From: Mucilaginibacter sp.
GTDB lineage: Bacteria; Bacteroidota; Bacteroidia; Sphingobacteriales; Sphingobacteriaceae
Reading direction: 5' to 3'
DNA length: 64,000 nt
NCBI GenBank assembly: GCA_025352225.1
Contig: JANXTT010000125.1
Span: 36,050 to 100,049 of the forward strand
Each line of letters starts with the position of its first letter. Position 1 is the first letter of the stretch. Shown piece after piece: positions 21,301-30,051 of this stretch. The notes under the pieces are model-generated. The model saw nothing but the letters and a program-made list of their open reading frames with translations, ran no database searches and was not told where the DNA came from. A program made the position numbers and the translations under genes.

Positions 21301-21483
21301 TTATTTAGTAGTAACCGGCTTAAATATTCTTAATGCAATAAATACCAAAACCGGCGAAACTATAAGCGCAAGCAGAAATGAGCCCCAAAAGCCAGTGCGC
21401 CTGTTTGAGCCGATTATACCGCAAATAACGCTTAGAATAATCCACGCCGGTAAAAACGCAGGATTTATAACGATACCTAACAT
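21301..21483 (-). CDS. Small two-helix membrane protein (60 aa)
   Basis: I do not recognise a named family. The 60 residues form two hydrophobic segments (about 4-23 and 32-53) joined by a short polar GSNRRTG loop, with a basic tail (KPVTTK). It is a real gene by context: 5 nt after the DUF697-like gene, 4 nt before the thioesterase gene, same strand, no overlap. It sits with two other membrane proteins at the head of the biosynthetic operon and might help position a synthetase at the membrane or contribute to export or immunity. That role is only inferred. Confidence 0.7.
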   Translation of the reverse strand: MLGIVINPAFLPAWIILSVICGIIGSNRRTGFWGSFLLALIVSPVLVFIALRIFKPVTTK

Positions 21484-21488
21484 ATTGT

Positions 21489-22019
21489 TTATTCTGCTGC
21501 TACTACTGGTTCTTCAGCTTTCTTTTTTGTAAATGGTTTTTTTACTGTTGCAACTACGTGTTTTCCTTTTTCAAGTTCTTCGTGAAAGAAATGTTTCATA
21601 TCTGATGCTTTAAAATCAAGCAGTGTGCCGCCTGTTTCAAAATGACGTTGAAATACCTTGCCTACTGCATAAGTTGTTGCGCCTGCAATAACGGGATAGG
21701 TAACAGCGCCTATAATAGAACCAACACCAGGTATAAATTTAACAATGCTGCCAAGTGTGCCTGTAGCAAGTGTATTGCTGCCAACAGCTCCAAGTAATGA
21801 ACCCAATACAGATTTGCCTAACTCGTTGGAGAATTGCACATCGTGTATGCCGGCAAGTTTGCTTATCATTGAAATTTGTGTTCCGGTAATGGCGGCAATG
21901 TCAACAAAAGGAATAGGTATGGCGCCAAATCCCATCGAAAGCAATAAGTGATTTTTGATGATCTTGTCAGCCTTTTCTGAAGTTTTAAGTTCGATTGTAA
22001 CACTTTGATTTTTTGTCAT
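21489..22019 (-). CDS. DUF697-like membrane protein
   Basis: This 176-aa protein has a polar N-terminus, then hydrophobic Gly/Ala-rich segments (GFGAIPIPFVDIAAITG, about 30-47, and FIPGVGSIIGAVTYPVIAG, about 90-110), and a Lys/Glu-rich tail. The segment IPIPFVDIAAITGTQ followed by helices and a GxGSxIGA stretch is typical of the DUF697/YcjF-type C-terminal domain, here without the GTPase domain such domains sometimes follow. It lies 51 nt after the SPFH gene and 5 nt before the 60-aa gene, so it is part of the same operon. The function is unknown; a membrane-associated helper of the assembly line is possible. Confidence 0.68.
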   Translation of the reverse strand: MTKNQSVTIELKTSEKADKIIKNHLLLSMGFGAIPIPFVDIAAITGTQISMISKLAGIHDVQFSNELGKSVLGSLLGAVGSNTLATGTLGSIVKFIPGVGSIIGAVTYPVIAGATTYAVGKVFQRHFETGGTLLDFKASDMKHFFHEELEKGKHVVATVKKPFTKKKAEEPVVAAE

Positions 22020-22070
22020 GATAGATGAAGTTTTGGTTGTGATTGATTTATTAATTGTTTGTTTTGGTTT

Positions 22071-22919
22071 TCATTTTTTTTTACCGTCGTCGCTTAACAG
22101 TATTGGCAGTTCTTTAGACGAGTTACCCATGATAACGATTTTTGCATTAGGCGATCTCGACATCTTTTCGGTTACATCCAATCCTTTCCATAATAATGGT
22201 GATACTCCGGATATTGCATAGAATTGCTTTACGCCTTCGGCCTCAATTATTTTACGTTTGCGTTCCTTATCTTCAACATCCAGCTTAAAATCATATTGCA
22301 GGCTTAACTGTTGCTCCCGGTATTTTTGCTCGATAGAGTGCGATATGGTATCGGGCAGTTCTATCCTGCTGATCAGGTAACCTTGAAGGTTAATATTGTT
22401 TTTGATGCATATGGCATTTAAATTTGATATTACATATTTTTCCATAGAATCGTGATCTACACCTTTGTCAACCAAAAAAATTTGTTCGGGTGTAAGGTGG
22501 GCAATAAATTTCCGGGTCCATGATTCGGCCTCGGGTATAACCAGCACCTGGGCATAATTTGGCCCTATTTGCTGGTGTAATTTGCTCAGATACACAAAAT
22601 CAGGCCGGTATAATATATTATACTTAACCTTTATTTTTAGCCCGTTTTGACTCAGGATAGTTTGTTGCTGTTGTATCCGTTGCGTTCGTAGGTTATAGAT
22701 GTACATTTTATTTAGTGGACTGATCATTTTTAACCCTTCTGTATAAACTTCGGGCTGGCTTCCTTTAAACAAATCATATAAAACACCAGCTTCTCCTGGT
22801 TTTATTGTTACAAAAATTCTGTTACTAAGTATAATGAGTATAAACAGTATTACCAGTACCGTAACTGATAAGTTTCTTAACGTAGCATTTATTTTTTCCT
22901 TTTTAAACCAATTTGTCAT
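22071..22919 (-). CDS. SPFH/band-7 (prohibitin-like) membrane protein
   Basis: This 282-aa protein has one N-terminal membrane helix (about 16-33) and then a band-7 domain: VTIKPGEAGVLYDLFKG, YTEGLKMISPLNKMYIYNLRTQ, NGLKIKVKYNILYRPD. A charged, coiled-coil-prone region (YREQQLSLQYDFKLDVEDKERKRKIIEAEGV in part) follows, as in prohibitins. Such proteins form membrane microdomain scaffolds. An AGGAG sequence sits about 10 nt before the ATG, rare in this genome type. It is the first gene of the minus-strand run leading into the PKS/NRPS genes, preceded by 836 bp without genes, so the operon promoter probably lies there. The gene ends with a run of nine A in the coding strand just before its stop codon. 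Confidence 0.85.
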   Translation of the reverse strand: MTNWFKKEKINATLRNLSVTVLVILFILIILSNRIFVTIKPGEAGVLYDLFKGSQPEVYTEGLKMISPLNKMYIYNLRTQRIQQQQTILSQNGLKIKVKYNILYRPDFVYLSKLHQQIGPNYAQVLVIPEAESWTRKFIAHLTPEQIFLVDKGVDHDSMEKYVISNLNAICIKNNINLQGYLISRIELPDTISHSIEQKYREQQLSLQYDFKLDVEDKERKRKIIEAEGVKQFYAISGVSPLLWKGLDVTEKMSRSPNAKIVIMGNSSKELPILLSDDGKKK

Positions 22920-23755
22920 AAAGACATTGCTCCTAATCGATAATTTTTAATGTTATTTAGTAAGTTTGTTTGTTAATTGTCAGACATTATAAATGTTGGA
23001 ATAATTGTTAATGACGGCTTTGGGGAGATACCTCATTTACTTATTATGACATATGTAAAAGTATAAAAATTAATTTAAGAACATAATAAAAATACATTTT
23101 ATTTTCATTAAAATAAGATGCAGGCGTTTGATAAATATGAATATTTAGTAAAAATTAAATAAATATCGCGAAGCTGTAATTGCTTGTGTCTGCTACAGTT
23201 TGTCTGTTTAAAAAAGAGTGTTTAATCAGCCTTGATGCAATATTTACGATTGTTGTAGTTGTATTGTGCTATCCGAATGCCGACGGATATTTTGTTTTTT
23301 ATCTGCCTTATATATATTTATTATATACATAAGTATAAAGTGCCGCTGGTGTATTTATCAATTCCAAGTATTATTGATTAATTTTATATTAAACTTTATA
23401 GAAATTTGGAAGTGGATGATGAACTTAAAATTTTAGAATGTTTTTTGAGGCTTATAATTTGGTAAATTAATTTAATAATACGCAACTGAGTAATCAATAC
23501 CCTTTATTGGAGGTAGGTTTACAGGCACAATTATTTTTCAGGATAACTCATCTAAATAACAACATGATGATAAGAATTATACCCGTAGTGCATTATTAGA
23601 GTAAGTTAGTTTTAATGTGGTTCATATTCATGTTGAAGACAATTTTATGGAGATATTGAATAGTAGTTGGGGCTGGAGATTTAGCCCCGCTTGATTCCTT
23701 CTAAATTGTAAGGGAGAGTGTTTTGTATTACTGGATGGGTTTTGTAGCGTTTTTA
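22920..23755. other. AT-rich intergenic region upstream of the biosynthetic operon
   Basis: No convincing gene is seen on either strand. The stretch is strongly AT-rich and separates the three-gene cassette (which ends at 23756) from the SPFH gene that starts the PKS/NRPS operon, so it should hold the operon promoter. I could not pin down a clear TAnnTTTG element. A small hairpin (GGGGCT at 23669-23674 and AGCCCC at 23683-23688, 8-nt loop) lies about 70 nt past the cassette stop and may be a weak transcription end, without a T-run. Confidence 0.6.
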
Positions 23756-24658
23756 TCAATTATTTTCAAATAATCCCAGACAGGTACCAGCCTTAGCTAA
23801 TTCTTTAAAGAAAATGTCTGTCAATAAAGTATTATGTTTCCCTAAAACCTGTTCTTTTATCTCTTCATTCCTAGCAGGGCAAAGTTGGATAAGGGAAACG
23901 GCTGCCAATGCACCAATGTGCCTGTTAGTGTTCGCTTCAAAAATTTTCTCTAGAATATTGATCATGTTGTCATCTCCCAGTGCGCCTGCCATCCTGACCA
24001 TAAGCTCATTTCCGGAATTTTGAAGATACCGGCATATGGTATGTGTGGATTCATCGAACTGGTACTGAGGAGCCTTAATACTACCATTATTGGGAATGAG
24101 GTTGAGTGAAATGGATAAACTTTCTGGTGGAAGTTGGATATGAATATCTTCTTTTGCCCTATATAACAATATTTTCCCTTCGGGTAATGCATAAATTTTC
24201 TTTTGTTTCATATCTATTTTCTCACCGAGACATCCGGTAGTTTTATTATACTCATAAGTGTAAGTCCGGGTCTCATAACCAGGTCCAAAATATCCAGCTG
24301 TTAAAATATCAAAGTTATGGTCGTGACAGATATCGTAATTGAATCCCTTTATAGAACGTTCAAGCTGAGAGATTGGTTCCCATACCACTGCGCGTAAAAA
24401 AAACTTTGGATGACTTAGTAAGATAAAGACTTTTGGCCCATAAAGATTGCTTTTCTGAAAAGCCTGTAAATCCTGCAATTCACTGGTAATTCGTTCAATC
24501 AATAAATTTTTATTGTTGTTCAACTGTTTAAGGTAGGGAGATGAGTCAATAATATCCTCTTGCCTTGAAAAATCATACTTTTGGGTTTCTATTATATCTA
24601 CATACTCTTCTAATTCTATACTTTTGTCGTCAAACGGCAATTTTATTTCTATTGGCAT
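23756..24658 (-). CDS. Unknown protein with cupin-like HxH motif (300 aa), cassette gene 3
   Basis: I do not recognise this family. The middle reads CHDHNFDILTAGYFGPGYET, then a Tyr/Thr-rich strand region, then EDIHIQLPPESLS. The HDH pair plus a later histidine in a beta-rich setting resembles the metal site of cupins. The N-terminus is acidic and helical; the last 100 residues look helical and HEAT-like, with ALGDDNMINILEKIF and AVSLIQLCPA. It starts 6 nt after the preceding gene's stop and is the last gene of a tight three-gene cassette. The preceding gene has the same beta-region-then-helical-tail layout, so the two may be distant relatives. No function can be assigned; a metal-dependent enzyme or sensor is one possibility. 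Confidence 0.72.
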   Translation of the reverse strand: MPIEIKLPFDDKSIELEEYVDIIETQKYDFSRQEDIIDSSPYLKQLNNNKNLLIERITSELQDLQAFQKSNLYGPKVFILLSHPKFFLRAVVWEPISQLERSIKGFNYDICHDHNFDILTAGYFGPGYETRTYTYEYNKTTGCLGEKIDMKQKKIYALPEGKILLYRAKEDIHIQLPPESLSISLNLIPNNGSIKAPQYQFDESTHTICRYLQNSGNELMVRMAGALGDDNMINILEKIFEANTNRHIGALAAVSLIQLCPARNEEIKEQVLGKHNTLLTDIFFKELAKAGTCLGLFENN

Positions 24659-24664
24659 AGTTAG

Positions 24665-25483
24665 TTATTTAAGTTCAGCATGTAGCAAGCGGTCGAAAAT
24701 AGCCCTTGCCCCCTCCGATAAAACAAGATCATCTGATTCAATGAATTCGTTCAATTTGTCAAAAGCAATATCAAGGCCTTCCTTTAACATTGTTTGAACA
24801 GCTCTTAATTTTAAATTGGTATCTCCTTGAGCGAAGATAAAGTTGTATAATTCAGTTGGCGTCTTCGCCTTCATTTTATTGACTACATTTAATATTGTGG
24901 TAAGCCTTGACATAATTAAACTAGAGGATTCAGCATAAGAAGAACAAAGATTTTCATCGAAATTCCAAAACAGATTGGCCTGCGGATTCTTGATTGTTAG
25001 CGTGTCGATAATTACAACGCCATTAATACCCATAATTTCAATAATTTCGTAAGGTGCTTGGCAGGATAATGTATCTCCACAACGTAGGGTTCTATATTCT
25101 AATATTTCTACCGGAACTCCTTTACAAAATAAATTTATCTCAGCAGAGTTCGGCATTCGTAAAATCCGAACCATCACATTACCAGTTCCTTTAATAAACA
25201 TTAGCTGACTTGTCCCCATCCATTTGATATTTGCCTTGTAAGAGCTGGACATCCGGAGGTGCACAGTATAATCGATAATGTCTTCATTAATGAGTTTCAG
25301 ACTTAATTGACCGGAAATACCTCCCACCACATAATTGCTGTCATTCGCCATTGCTGACAGCTCCCTTGCAAAGTAGCCATTCAAAAAAGAACTTTTTGAA
25401 TGGCTAAAGAATAATTCAGACAGATTTTCAAAGGAGCCGACTGCGTTATTCAACTGTCTTTGTAAAAGTTGTAGTTTGTTCAT
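24665..25483 (-). CDS. Unknown protein, beta-rich core with helical tail (272 aa), cassette gene 2
   Basis: No family is recognised. Residues about 50-175 look beta-rich, with a turn CGDTLSCQAPYEIIEIMG comparable in position to the cupin second motif of the next gene but lacking the HxH pair. Residues about 180-272 are helical, including ELYNFIFAQGDTNLKLRAVQ and LNEFIESDDLVLSEGARAIF, which resemble HEAT-like repeats. There is no signal peptide or membrane segment. It overlaps the preceding gene by 4 nt (ATGA), which implies translational coupling. It may be a non-catalytic partner of the HDH-containing protein encoded next; this is inference from layout. Confidence 0.7.
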   Translation of the reverse strand: MNKLQLLQRQLNNAVGSFENLSELFFSHSKSSFLNGYFARELSAMANDSNYVVGGISGQLSLKLINEDIIDYTVHLRMSSSYKANIKWMGTSQLMFIKGTGNVMVRILRMPNSAEINLFCKGVPVEILEYRTLRCGDTLSCQAPYEIIEIMGINGVVIIDTLTIKNPQANLFWNFDENLCSSYAESSSLIMSRLTTILNVVNKMKAKTPTELYNFIFAQGDTNLKLRAVQTMLKEGLDIAFDKLNEFIESDDLVLSEGARAIFDRLLHAELK

Positions 25484-26121
25484 AACCTCGCTTCTGCTGC
25501 GATTTCCCGTTCATTAAAAACATCCGCTACTAGGGGGCAGGCAATAAATATTTCTGCGATAACAAAAATAACGGCTCCACCGTTATCAGCATGGTTCAGG
25601 CCAACTCCATAAAGGGCTAATGAATCGTCCACCTCGCTAGCTGTCCTGAAGTCACCAACGAGCTCTTTTCTGGTCTGTTCCAGATATTTATTAAACTGAT
25701 TGTATTTTTCTTTGGCTTCTTTATTGTTGCCGATAGTGTGAGTATGGTAGATGTCATTGACCATTCTGGATACTTGTTTTGCCACTTCCAGTTGTCCCGC
25801 GTGAACTGTAATCTTTCTATATTCTATACCCTTTTCTGGGTCACTTTTCTTCTCTTCGTATTCTTTGGGCACAATTTTAAGGCTGTCCAGAGTAGCATTG
25901 GGCCGTAGGTAAGGTTTCAATAATTTAAACTTATGCATCAATGATTCGAGGGTTAATAGTTCTTTTTTTGAAAGAGCTGTATACTCGTCAATAGGCACCC
26001 TGGTTGGCTTATCAACGAAATTGCCTCTATCATCATAATAACCGGGAAAAGCAACAGCGGGCCGGATCCTTAATGCGAATGAAACATAGGAGCTGATGTC
26101 CTTAGAAAAATGATTGTCCAT
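25480..26121 (-). CDS. Unknown protein with hydrophobic C-terminus (213 aa), cassette gene 1
   Basis: This is the first gene of the three-gene cassette and has no family I recognise. The N-terminal two thirds are polar and helical, with a Lys/Glu-rich stretch around 80-100 and HTHTIGNNKEAKEKYNQFNK around 140. Near the end, ALYGVGLNHADNGGAVIFVI leads into a hydrophobic stretch (AEIFIACPLVADVF), followed by a short acidic/basic tail. The hydrophobic end could be a buried helix, a membrane anchor or a cleaved segment. The ATG at 26119-26121 follows 940 bp without genes, so the cassette promoter should lie just upstream. No function is assigned. Confidence 0.7.
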   Translation of the reverse strand: MDNHFSKDISSYVSFALRIRPAVAFPGYYDDRGNFVDKPTRVPIDEYTALSKKELLTLESLMHKFKLLKPYLRPNATLDSLKIVPKEYEEKKSDPEKGIEYRKITVHAGQLEVAKQVSRMVNDIYHTHTIGNNKEAKEKYNQFNKYLEQTRKELVGDFRTASEVDDSLALYGVGLNHADNGGAVIFVIAEIFIACPLVADVFNEREIAAEARL

Positions 26122-26628
26122 GTTTTTTAGTTTTTGAGATGATTTATTTATTTATTTAGAAAAGTTTATTCTTCGGTAAAAAAGCCTAAATATTTTAAGT
26201 AGAGGGACGTAAACGAACACAACAATGATTAAACTTACAACAATGTTAGAGCAGTTTCATTTCATCCAAAATATAGCTCATAGCCCAGAAATTAGTAAGC
26301 TAGGTATTAGTTCTGTGTCCCAGACAAGACCATCAAAAACGAAGGATTTTTGGCTTCTTCTACCAACCTTTTCATTCCTTCTATATTTAGATTAAGAATT
26401 TCTTGGAATTAGATAAGTTTAAAGAATAGGTAGTAATTTAGAACAAGGTACAATCTAATTTTCTTTTTTGCAAGGGAAAAATAATTTTATAGTCAAGGTA
26501 ATCCGAAATTTGGCTGTAGGGTTAATTATAATGCATTGTTTATAAATCGTGTTTTTGCCTGAGGAAACAGCTTGGGGGGGTAAGCACAAGTTCTGGTACA
26601 CTATGTTATCCCCTGCACCACTTAACAA

Positions 26629-26865
26629 CAAATGTGCGGCAGGTATTATTCTTCCATTCTGTTTCTTGCCTATGCCAGCAAAATTTCGTATATTGTATAG
26701 CTTACGAGGGGAGAAAGTTAAAAGCCGAAAGTTAAAAGTCAAAAGTGCGCCGGGTGTAATTCTGAACCTGTCCAAGAACGGAGCGCAGAGGCCTACCCAT
26801 CATGCTTCGACGGACTCAGCATGACAGTCAGTTTTTTAAAGCATCCATTAATACCCAGGTGTTAT
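26629..26865. repeat. Dispersed repeat, copy A
   Basis: About 235 bp aligns by eye with 47632-47862. Shared blocks in order are AGGTATTATTCTT-CATTCTG, AAAATTTCGTATATTGTAT, AAGAACGGAGCGCAGAGGCC and the tail CATTAATACCCA-GTGT. The copies diverge between blocks and neither carries a transposase, so this looks like an old non-coding repeat family or a non-autonomous element. Confidence 0.7.
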
Positions 26866-26869
26866 TTTG

Positions 26870-26990
26870 GTATCAAGTAGCTAGTATCAAGTAGTTAGAC
26901 TCTGAAAAACGTAGTTGATATAAAGTTTAAACACCGACAAATACCCATGTCTATTTTTGAAAAAAATACTTGATACTAGCTACTTGATAC
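26870..26990. repeat. Perfect 24-bp inverted repeat with internal tandem units
   Basis: The left arm at 26870-26893 is the exact reverse complement of the right arm at 26967-26990, with a 73-bp spacer. Each arm is itself two copies of GTATCAAGTA separated by GCTA. A strong hairpin or cruciform is possible. It follows directly on repeat copy A. Confidence 0.85.
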
Positions 26991-27058
26991 TATATTAAAT
27001 ACACCCATTAATACCCATGTGTGTCTGAGTATGATTAGGGGTTGTATCTATAATGGCA

Positions 27059-29794
27059 TTACTTGGTACCACCTCTGGCGGGATAAGCTTTATTGCCTTT
27101 TGCAGCGAACCATAAAATGCGGTTGAAGCGGTCGTCGTCCCCGCCATCTATATGGTCAAATTCGGGCCGCAATGATTGTTTGGCATAAAACAACCGCCTC
27201 CCTTTTAAAGTGCTTATGGCAGGGGTAATACGGTTCAATTTGACCTTGTTAGGCAAACAATGATAAGGGGATAGCGATGGCTTATCTGTAAAACAATTGT
27301 ACATAGGCAGAGCCGTAGCGTCAATAATATTCATTGGCGGTATACCTAATATTTGTTCAATAGACCGTACCATACAGGTTTGATTGTAATTGGTTGAAAC
27401 TGTCTTTTTTATCGTGCTATAGGGGCTTATTACAAAGCCCGTAGTCCGGTAAGCTGATATATGGTCCCAACCGTCCTGCGAGTCGTCTTCGGTAACAAAT
27501 ATTACGGTGTTTTTCCAGAACCTGCTTTTACTTATGGCTTCAATAATGCGGCCAAGTGCCAGGTCATTGTCGGCAACCATTGCCTGTGGTACCGGGAAAC
27601 CTGGCCGGATACCTTCGGTATGATCGGCAGATAGGGCCATTACCATTAATTGAGGTAAGTTATCGCCGGGTTGACGCTCATAATCTTTTAGTTCATCAAT
27701 AAACGCGGACGCCCGAATCTGATCGGTGATCTTCAGTTCATCAGACGCCGGGTAGTTTTGAGATAACATGGGCCGTACCCGGGATATTGTACTGGTATTA
27801 TAAAACTTGAAAGGTTTGCCCGCCTGGTAATTGTTATAGATATTGCTCCAGGTAAGTTTTTCATCATAGTGCGGAACTGAGGCTTCGCCATAGATCCGTA
27901 CCTTTTTACCATGATCGGCAGCATTGTTCCAAATAAAACCATTGGCGCCATAAACCAGCGCATCTGCTTGTACATGCGGATAACTGCGGAACCACGCGCG
28001 GACGTTCTTTTCTACATTATCGGTCACCATTCCGGCATCTGCCCACTGGTGGCCTTCGGCAGAGCATTTTCCGGAGGTGTTGAAATTATCCAGAAGTAAA
28101 AAGTCGCGCGCCAGCTGATGCTGGTTGGGGGTTACCGTATCGCCGTATATACATAAGGCAGGGGCACCTTTTCCTTGGGGCATATCACCTAAAACCTGGT
28201 CGTAAGTTCGGTTCTCCTTAATAATATACAACACATGGTCAAATACCGATGGCTCGCCAATACGTTCAGGCATTGGCTTCGGTAACATATTCTTCCGGGG
28301 AGATAAATGGGCGAGTTCTTCTCTAAAGGTTAGGTTTAATGCCTTTACCTTTGCTGTATAACTGGCAAGTTTTACGTCATCGGGTATAGCAATTATAGAT
28401 ACAGTGGCTTGTTGATGATGTGCATTATAGGCTTTAATATCACCCGTTACATCAGACCGGTTGTTGCCTTTATCAGGGATATCAAGACTGTTGACCCACG
28501 AGCCTTCACCTTCTAAATTGGTCACAAAAAGTTTATCATCGTTCAAACTTAGCCCGCCAGGATAAGCTCCTGTTGGTATAAAACCTTTTATAGTTGTATG
28601 CCCGCTACCCTTTACGGCCGCGTTCGAACCCAATTTAATAACGGCTACGGCATTATCTAAGCCGTTGGCAACATATAAAGTAGTGCCGCTAGTGTTTAAA
28701 GCCAACGCATTGGGCGAATCGCCGATGAAGCTTTTCTCCCCGGTAATAAGTTTTACAGGGATGGTTTCGATCACTCGCTGCTTTTGTACATCTATAACCG
28801 AAACGTTATCACTATTGGCATTGCTTACGTAAACAAATCGCTTATCATTATCGGCTATAATAGCATTGGGATGCAAACCAACGGGGATTTCATTTAAAGT
28901 TGCCCCGTTATCTATGTCGATAACCTGAACCGTTCCGGAGCTGGTAGCACCAGTTTTGGGGTCAATATATGCCCGGCCATATGGAACTCCCGCTGTTTCG
29001 CGGTGTAAAGTATCAATAGGTATTGGGCCGCCCCAATTGGTAACAAAGGCATGGTTGCCAATTATAACTATGCCATAAGGCGCAACGCCTGTGGGCTTGG
29101 CCCAGATACGATTCCCAGTGTTCAGATCTATTTTAACCAGTTGGTTATTGCCATTTAAAACAATATATAAATTATCGCTTCCATTTTCGGTGGTTATAGC
29201 AATATCATTGGGCAATGCCAGCGGGACCGGGCTAACGGCTTCCAAACTATAAGCCTTGCTAATGTTAATGGCCCGCCCATTCCAAATGGCTTGCATTACG
29301 TATGATCGCTTTGTATCAGCGTCCGCCGCGCTCCAAAAAAACCGGATCTCGTTATTTACTTGCCGGATCTTTAATCCCGAATAAGTGCTCATGAGCCCTT
29401 TGTACCGCATATCATCATTATAGGCCCATCTGGCTATTACTTGATATTTGCCAGTATCAATAAGGGCAATGCCATAACGGTCTTCAACAGCTAATAATGT
29501 TGTATGATGTATAAATTGAGCATCTAGGCTATGGTTCTCAAAATGAGGGTCGCCAAACTTGATTGTTTTACCGGCGGGGGCTATCAGCCTGTTATAAGGC
29601 ATCATGATAGGGAATGAAGCATTTGTTAATGTACTATCGTCATACGAACTATGCATGCCCGCTATTTCACCCCGGGGTGCATGCCCTGTATTATTGATAG
29701 GTTGATGGCAAGCCGTCAAAATAAACATCTGAATTAAAAACAAGGAGCCAATAATGTGGCAAGTGCTCTTGTATGCGGAAACTCTTCTTTTCAT
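27059..29794 (-). CDS. Secreted YncE-type beta-propeller / phosphoesterase fusion lipoprotein
   Basis: This 911-aa protein begins with a lipoprotein-like signal (FLIQMFILTACHQ, Cys near 29). Residues about 100-430 carry YVTN-type propeller repeats such as NPNAIIADNDKRFVYVSNAN and SPNALALNTSGTTLYVANG. Residues about 520-900 carry a phosphoesterase domain (PF04185-like): IIKENRTYDQVLGDM, SAEGHQWADAG, VTEDDSQDGWDHI. This fused layout is common in Bacteroidota and is usually annotated as a bifunctional YncE/alkaline phosphatase-superfamily protein. It probably cleaves phosphate esters in the periplasm or at the surface. It sits at the left end of the phosphonate locus, which suits a phosphorus-scavenging role, but the substrate is not known. 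Confidence 0.88.
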   Translation of the reverse strand: MKRRVSAYKSTCHIIGSLFLIQMFILTACHQPINNTGHAPRGEIAGMHSSYDDSTLTNASFPIMMPYNRLIAPAGKTIKFGDPHFENHSLDAQFIHHTTLLAVEDRYGIALIDTGKYQVIARWAYNDDMRYKGLMSTYSGLKIRQVNNEIRFFWSAADADTKRSYVMQAIWNGRAINISKAYSLEAVSPVPLALPNDIAITTENGSDNLYIVLNGNNQLVKIDLNTGNRIWAKPTGVAPYGIVIIGNHAFVTNWGGPIPIDTLHRETAGVPYGRAYIDPKTGATSSGTVQVIDIDNGATLNEIPVGLHPNAIIADNDKRFVYVSNANSDNVSVIDVQKQRVIETIPVKLITGEKSFIGDSPNALALNTSGTTLYVANGLDNAVAVIKLGSNAAVKGSGHTTIKGFIPTGAYPGGLSLNDDKLFVTNLEGEGSWVNSLDIPDKGNNRSDVTGDIKAYNAHHQQATVSIIAIPDDVKLASYTAKVKALNLTFREELAHLSPRKNMLPKPMPERIGEPSVFDHVLYIIKENRTYDQVLGDMPQGKGAPALCIYGDTVTPNQHQLARDFLLLDNFNTSGKCSAEGHQWADAGMVTDNVEKNVRAWFRSYPHVQADALVYGANGFIWNNAADHGKKVRIYGEASVPHYDEKLTWSNIYNNYQAGKPFKFYNTSTISRVRPMLSQNYPASDELKITDQIRASAFIDELKDYERQPGDNLPQLMVMALSADHTEGIRPGFPVPQAMVADNDLALGRIIEAISKSRFWKNTVIFVTEDDSQDGWDHISAYRTTGFVISPYSTIKKTVSTNYNQTCMVRSIEQILGIPPMNIIDATALPMYNCFTDKPSLSPYHCLPNKVKLNRITPAISTLKGRRLFYAKQSLRPEFDHIDGGDDDRFNRILWFAAKGNKAYPARGGTK

Positions 29795-30051
29795 TACTGA
29801 TATGTTAATACTAAATACGCCTTAATTATTAATATGAATGTTAAATGAATATTAATATAATAGATGGTTTATTCTGTTTGCGCCTTTATCCCTAACTGTA
29901 AATTCACATTTTGGCGCTGTAATTTTCAATATTTAATTTAATCTTAACTATAAGTTGGTCAAGTGTTTATAGTCAAAACCTAATATTGTTCTCATAAGTG
30001 CCCATTTTATTTGGGGCATTACTAATTAATGTTTAAAGGCTTGCCGCAGGA

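Larger units (their letters stand above)
26122..27058. other. Repeat-rich intergenic region
   Basis: No gene is supported. The stretch holds copy A of a dispersed repeat (about 26629-26865), then a perfect 24-bp inverted repeat (26870-26893 and 26967-26990). A related phrase CATTAATACCCA-GTGT occurs on both sides of the inverted repeat (about 26847 and 27004). Open frames here are broken or lie inside the repeat. Confidence 0.7.

Noticed and set aside
23647..23694. 15-codon frame on the plus strand (ends WGWRFSPA)
   Set aside because: It could look like a tiny peptide, but it has no ribosome site, no partner genes on that strand, and coincides with a hairpin.
26549..26824. Open frame of 91 codons inside repeat copy A
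   Set aside because: It is not preserved in copy B, and the DNA is better explained as a non-coding repeat.
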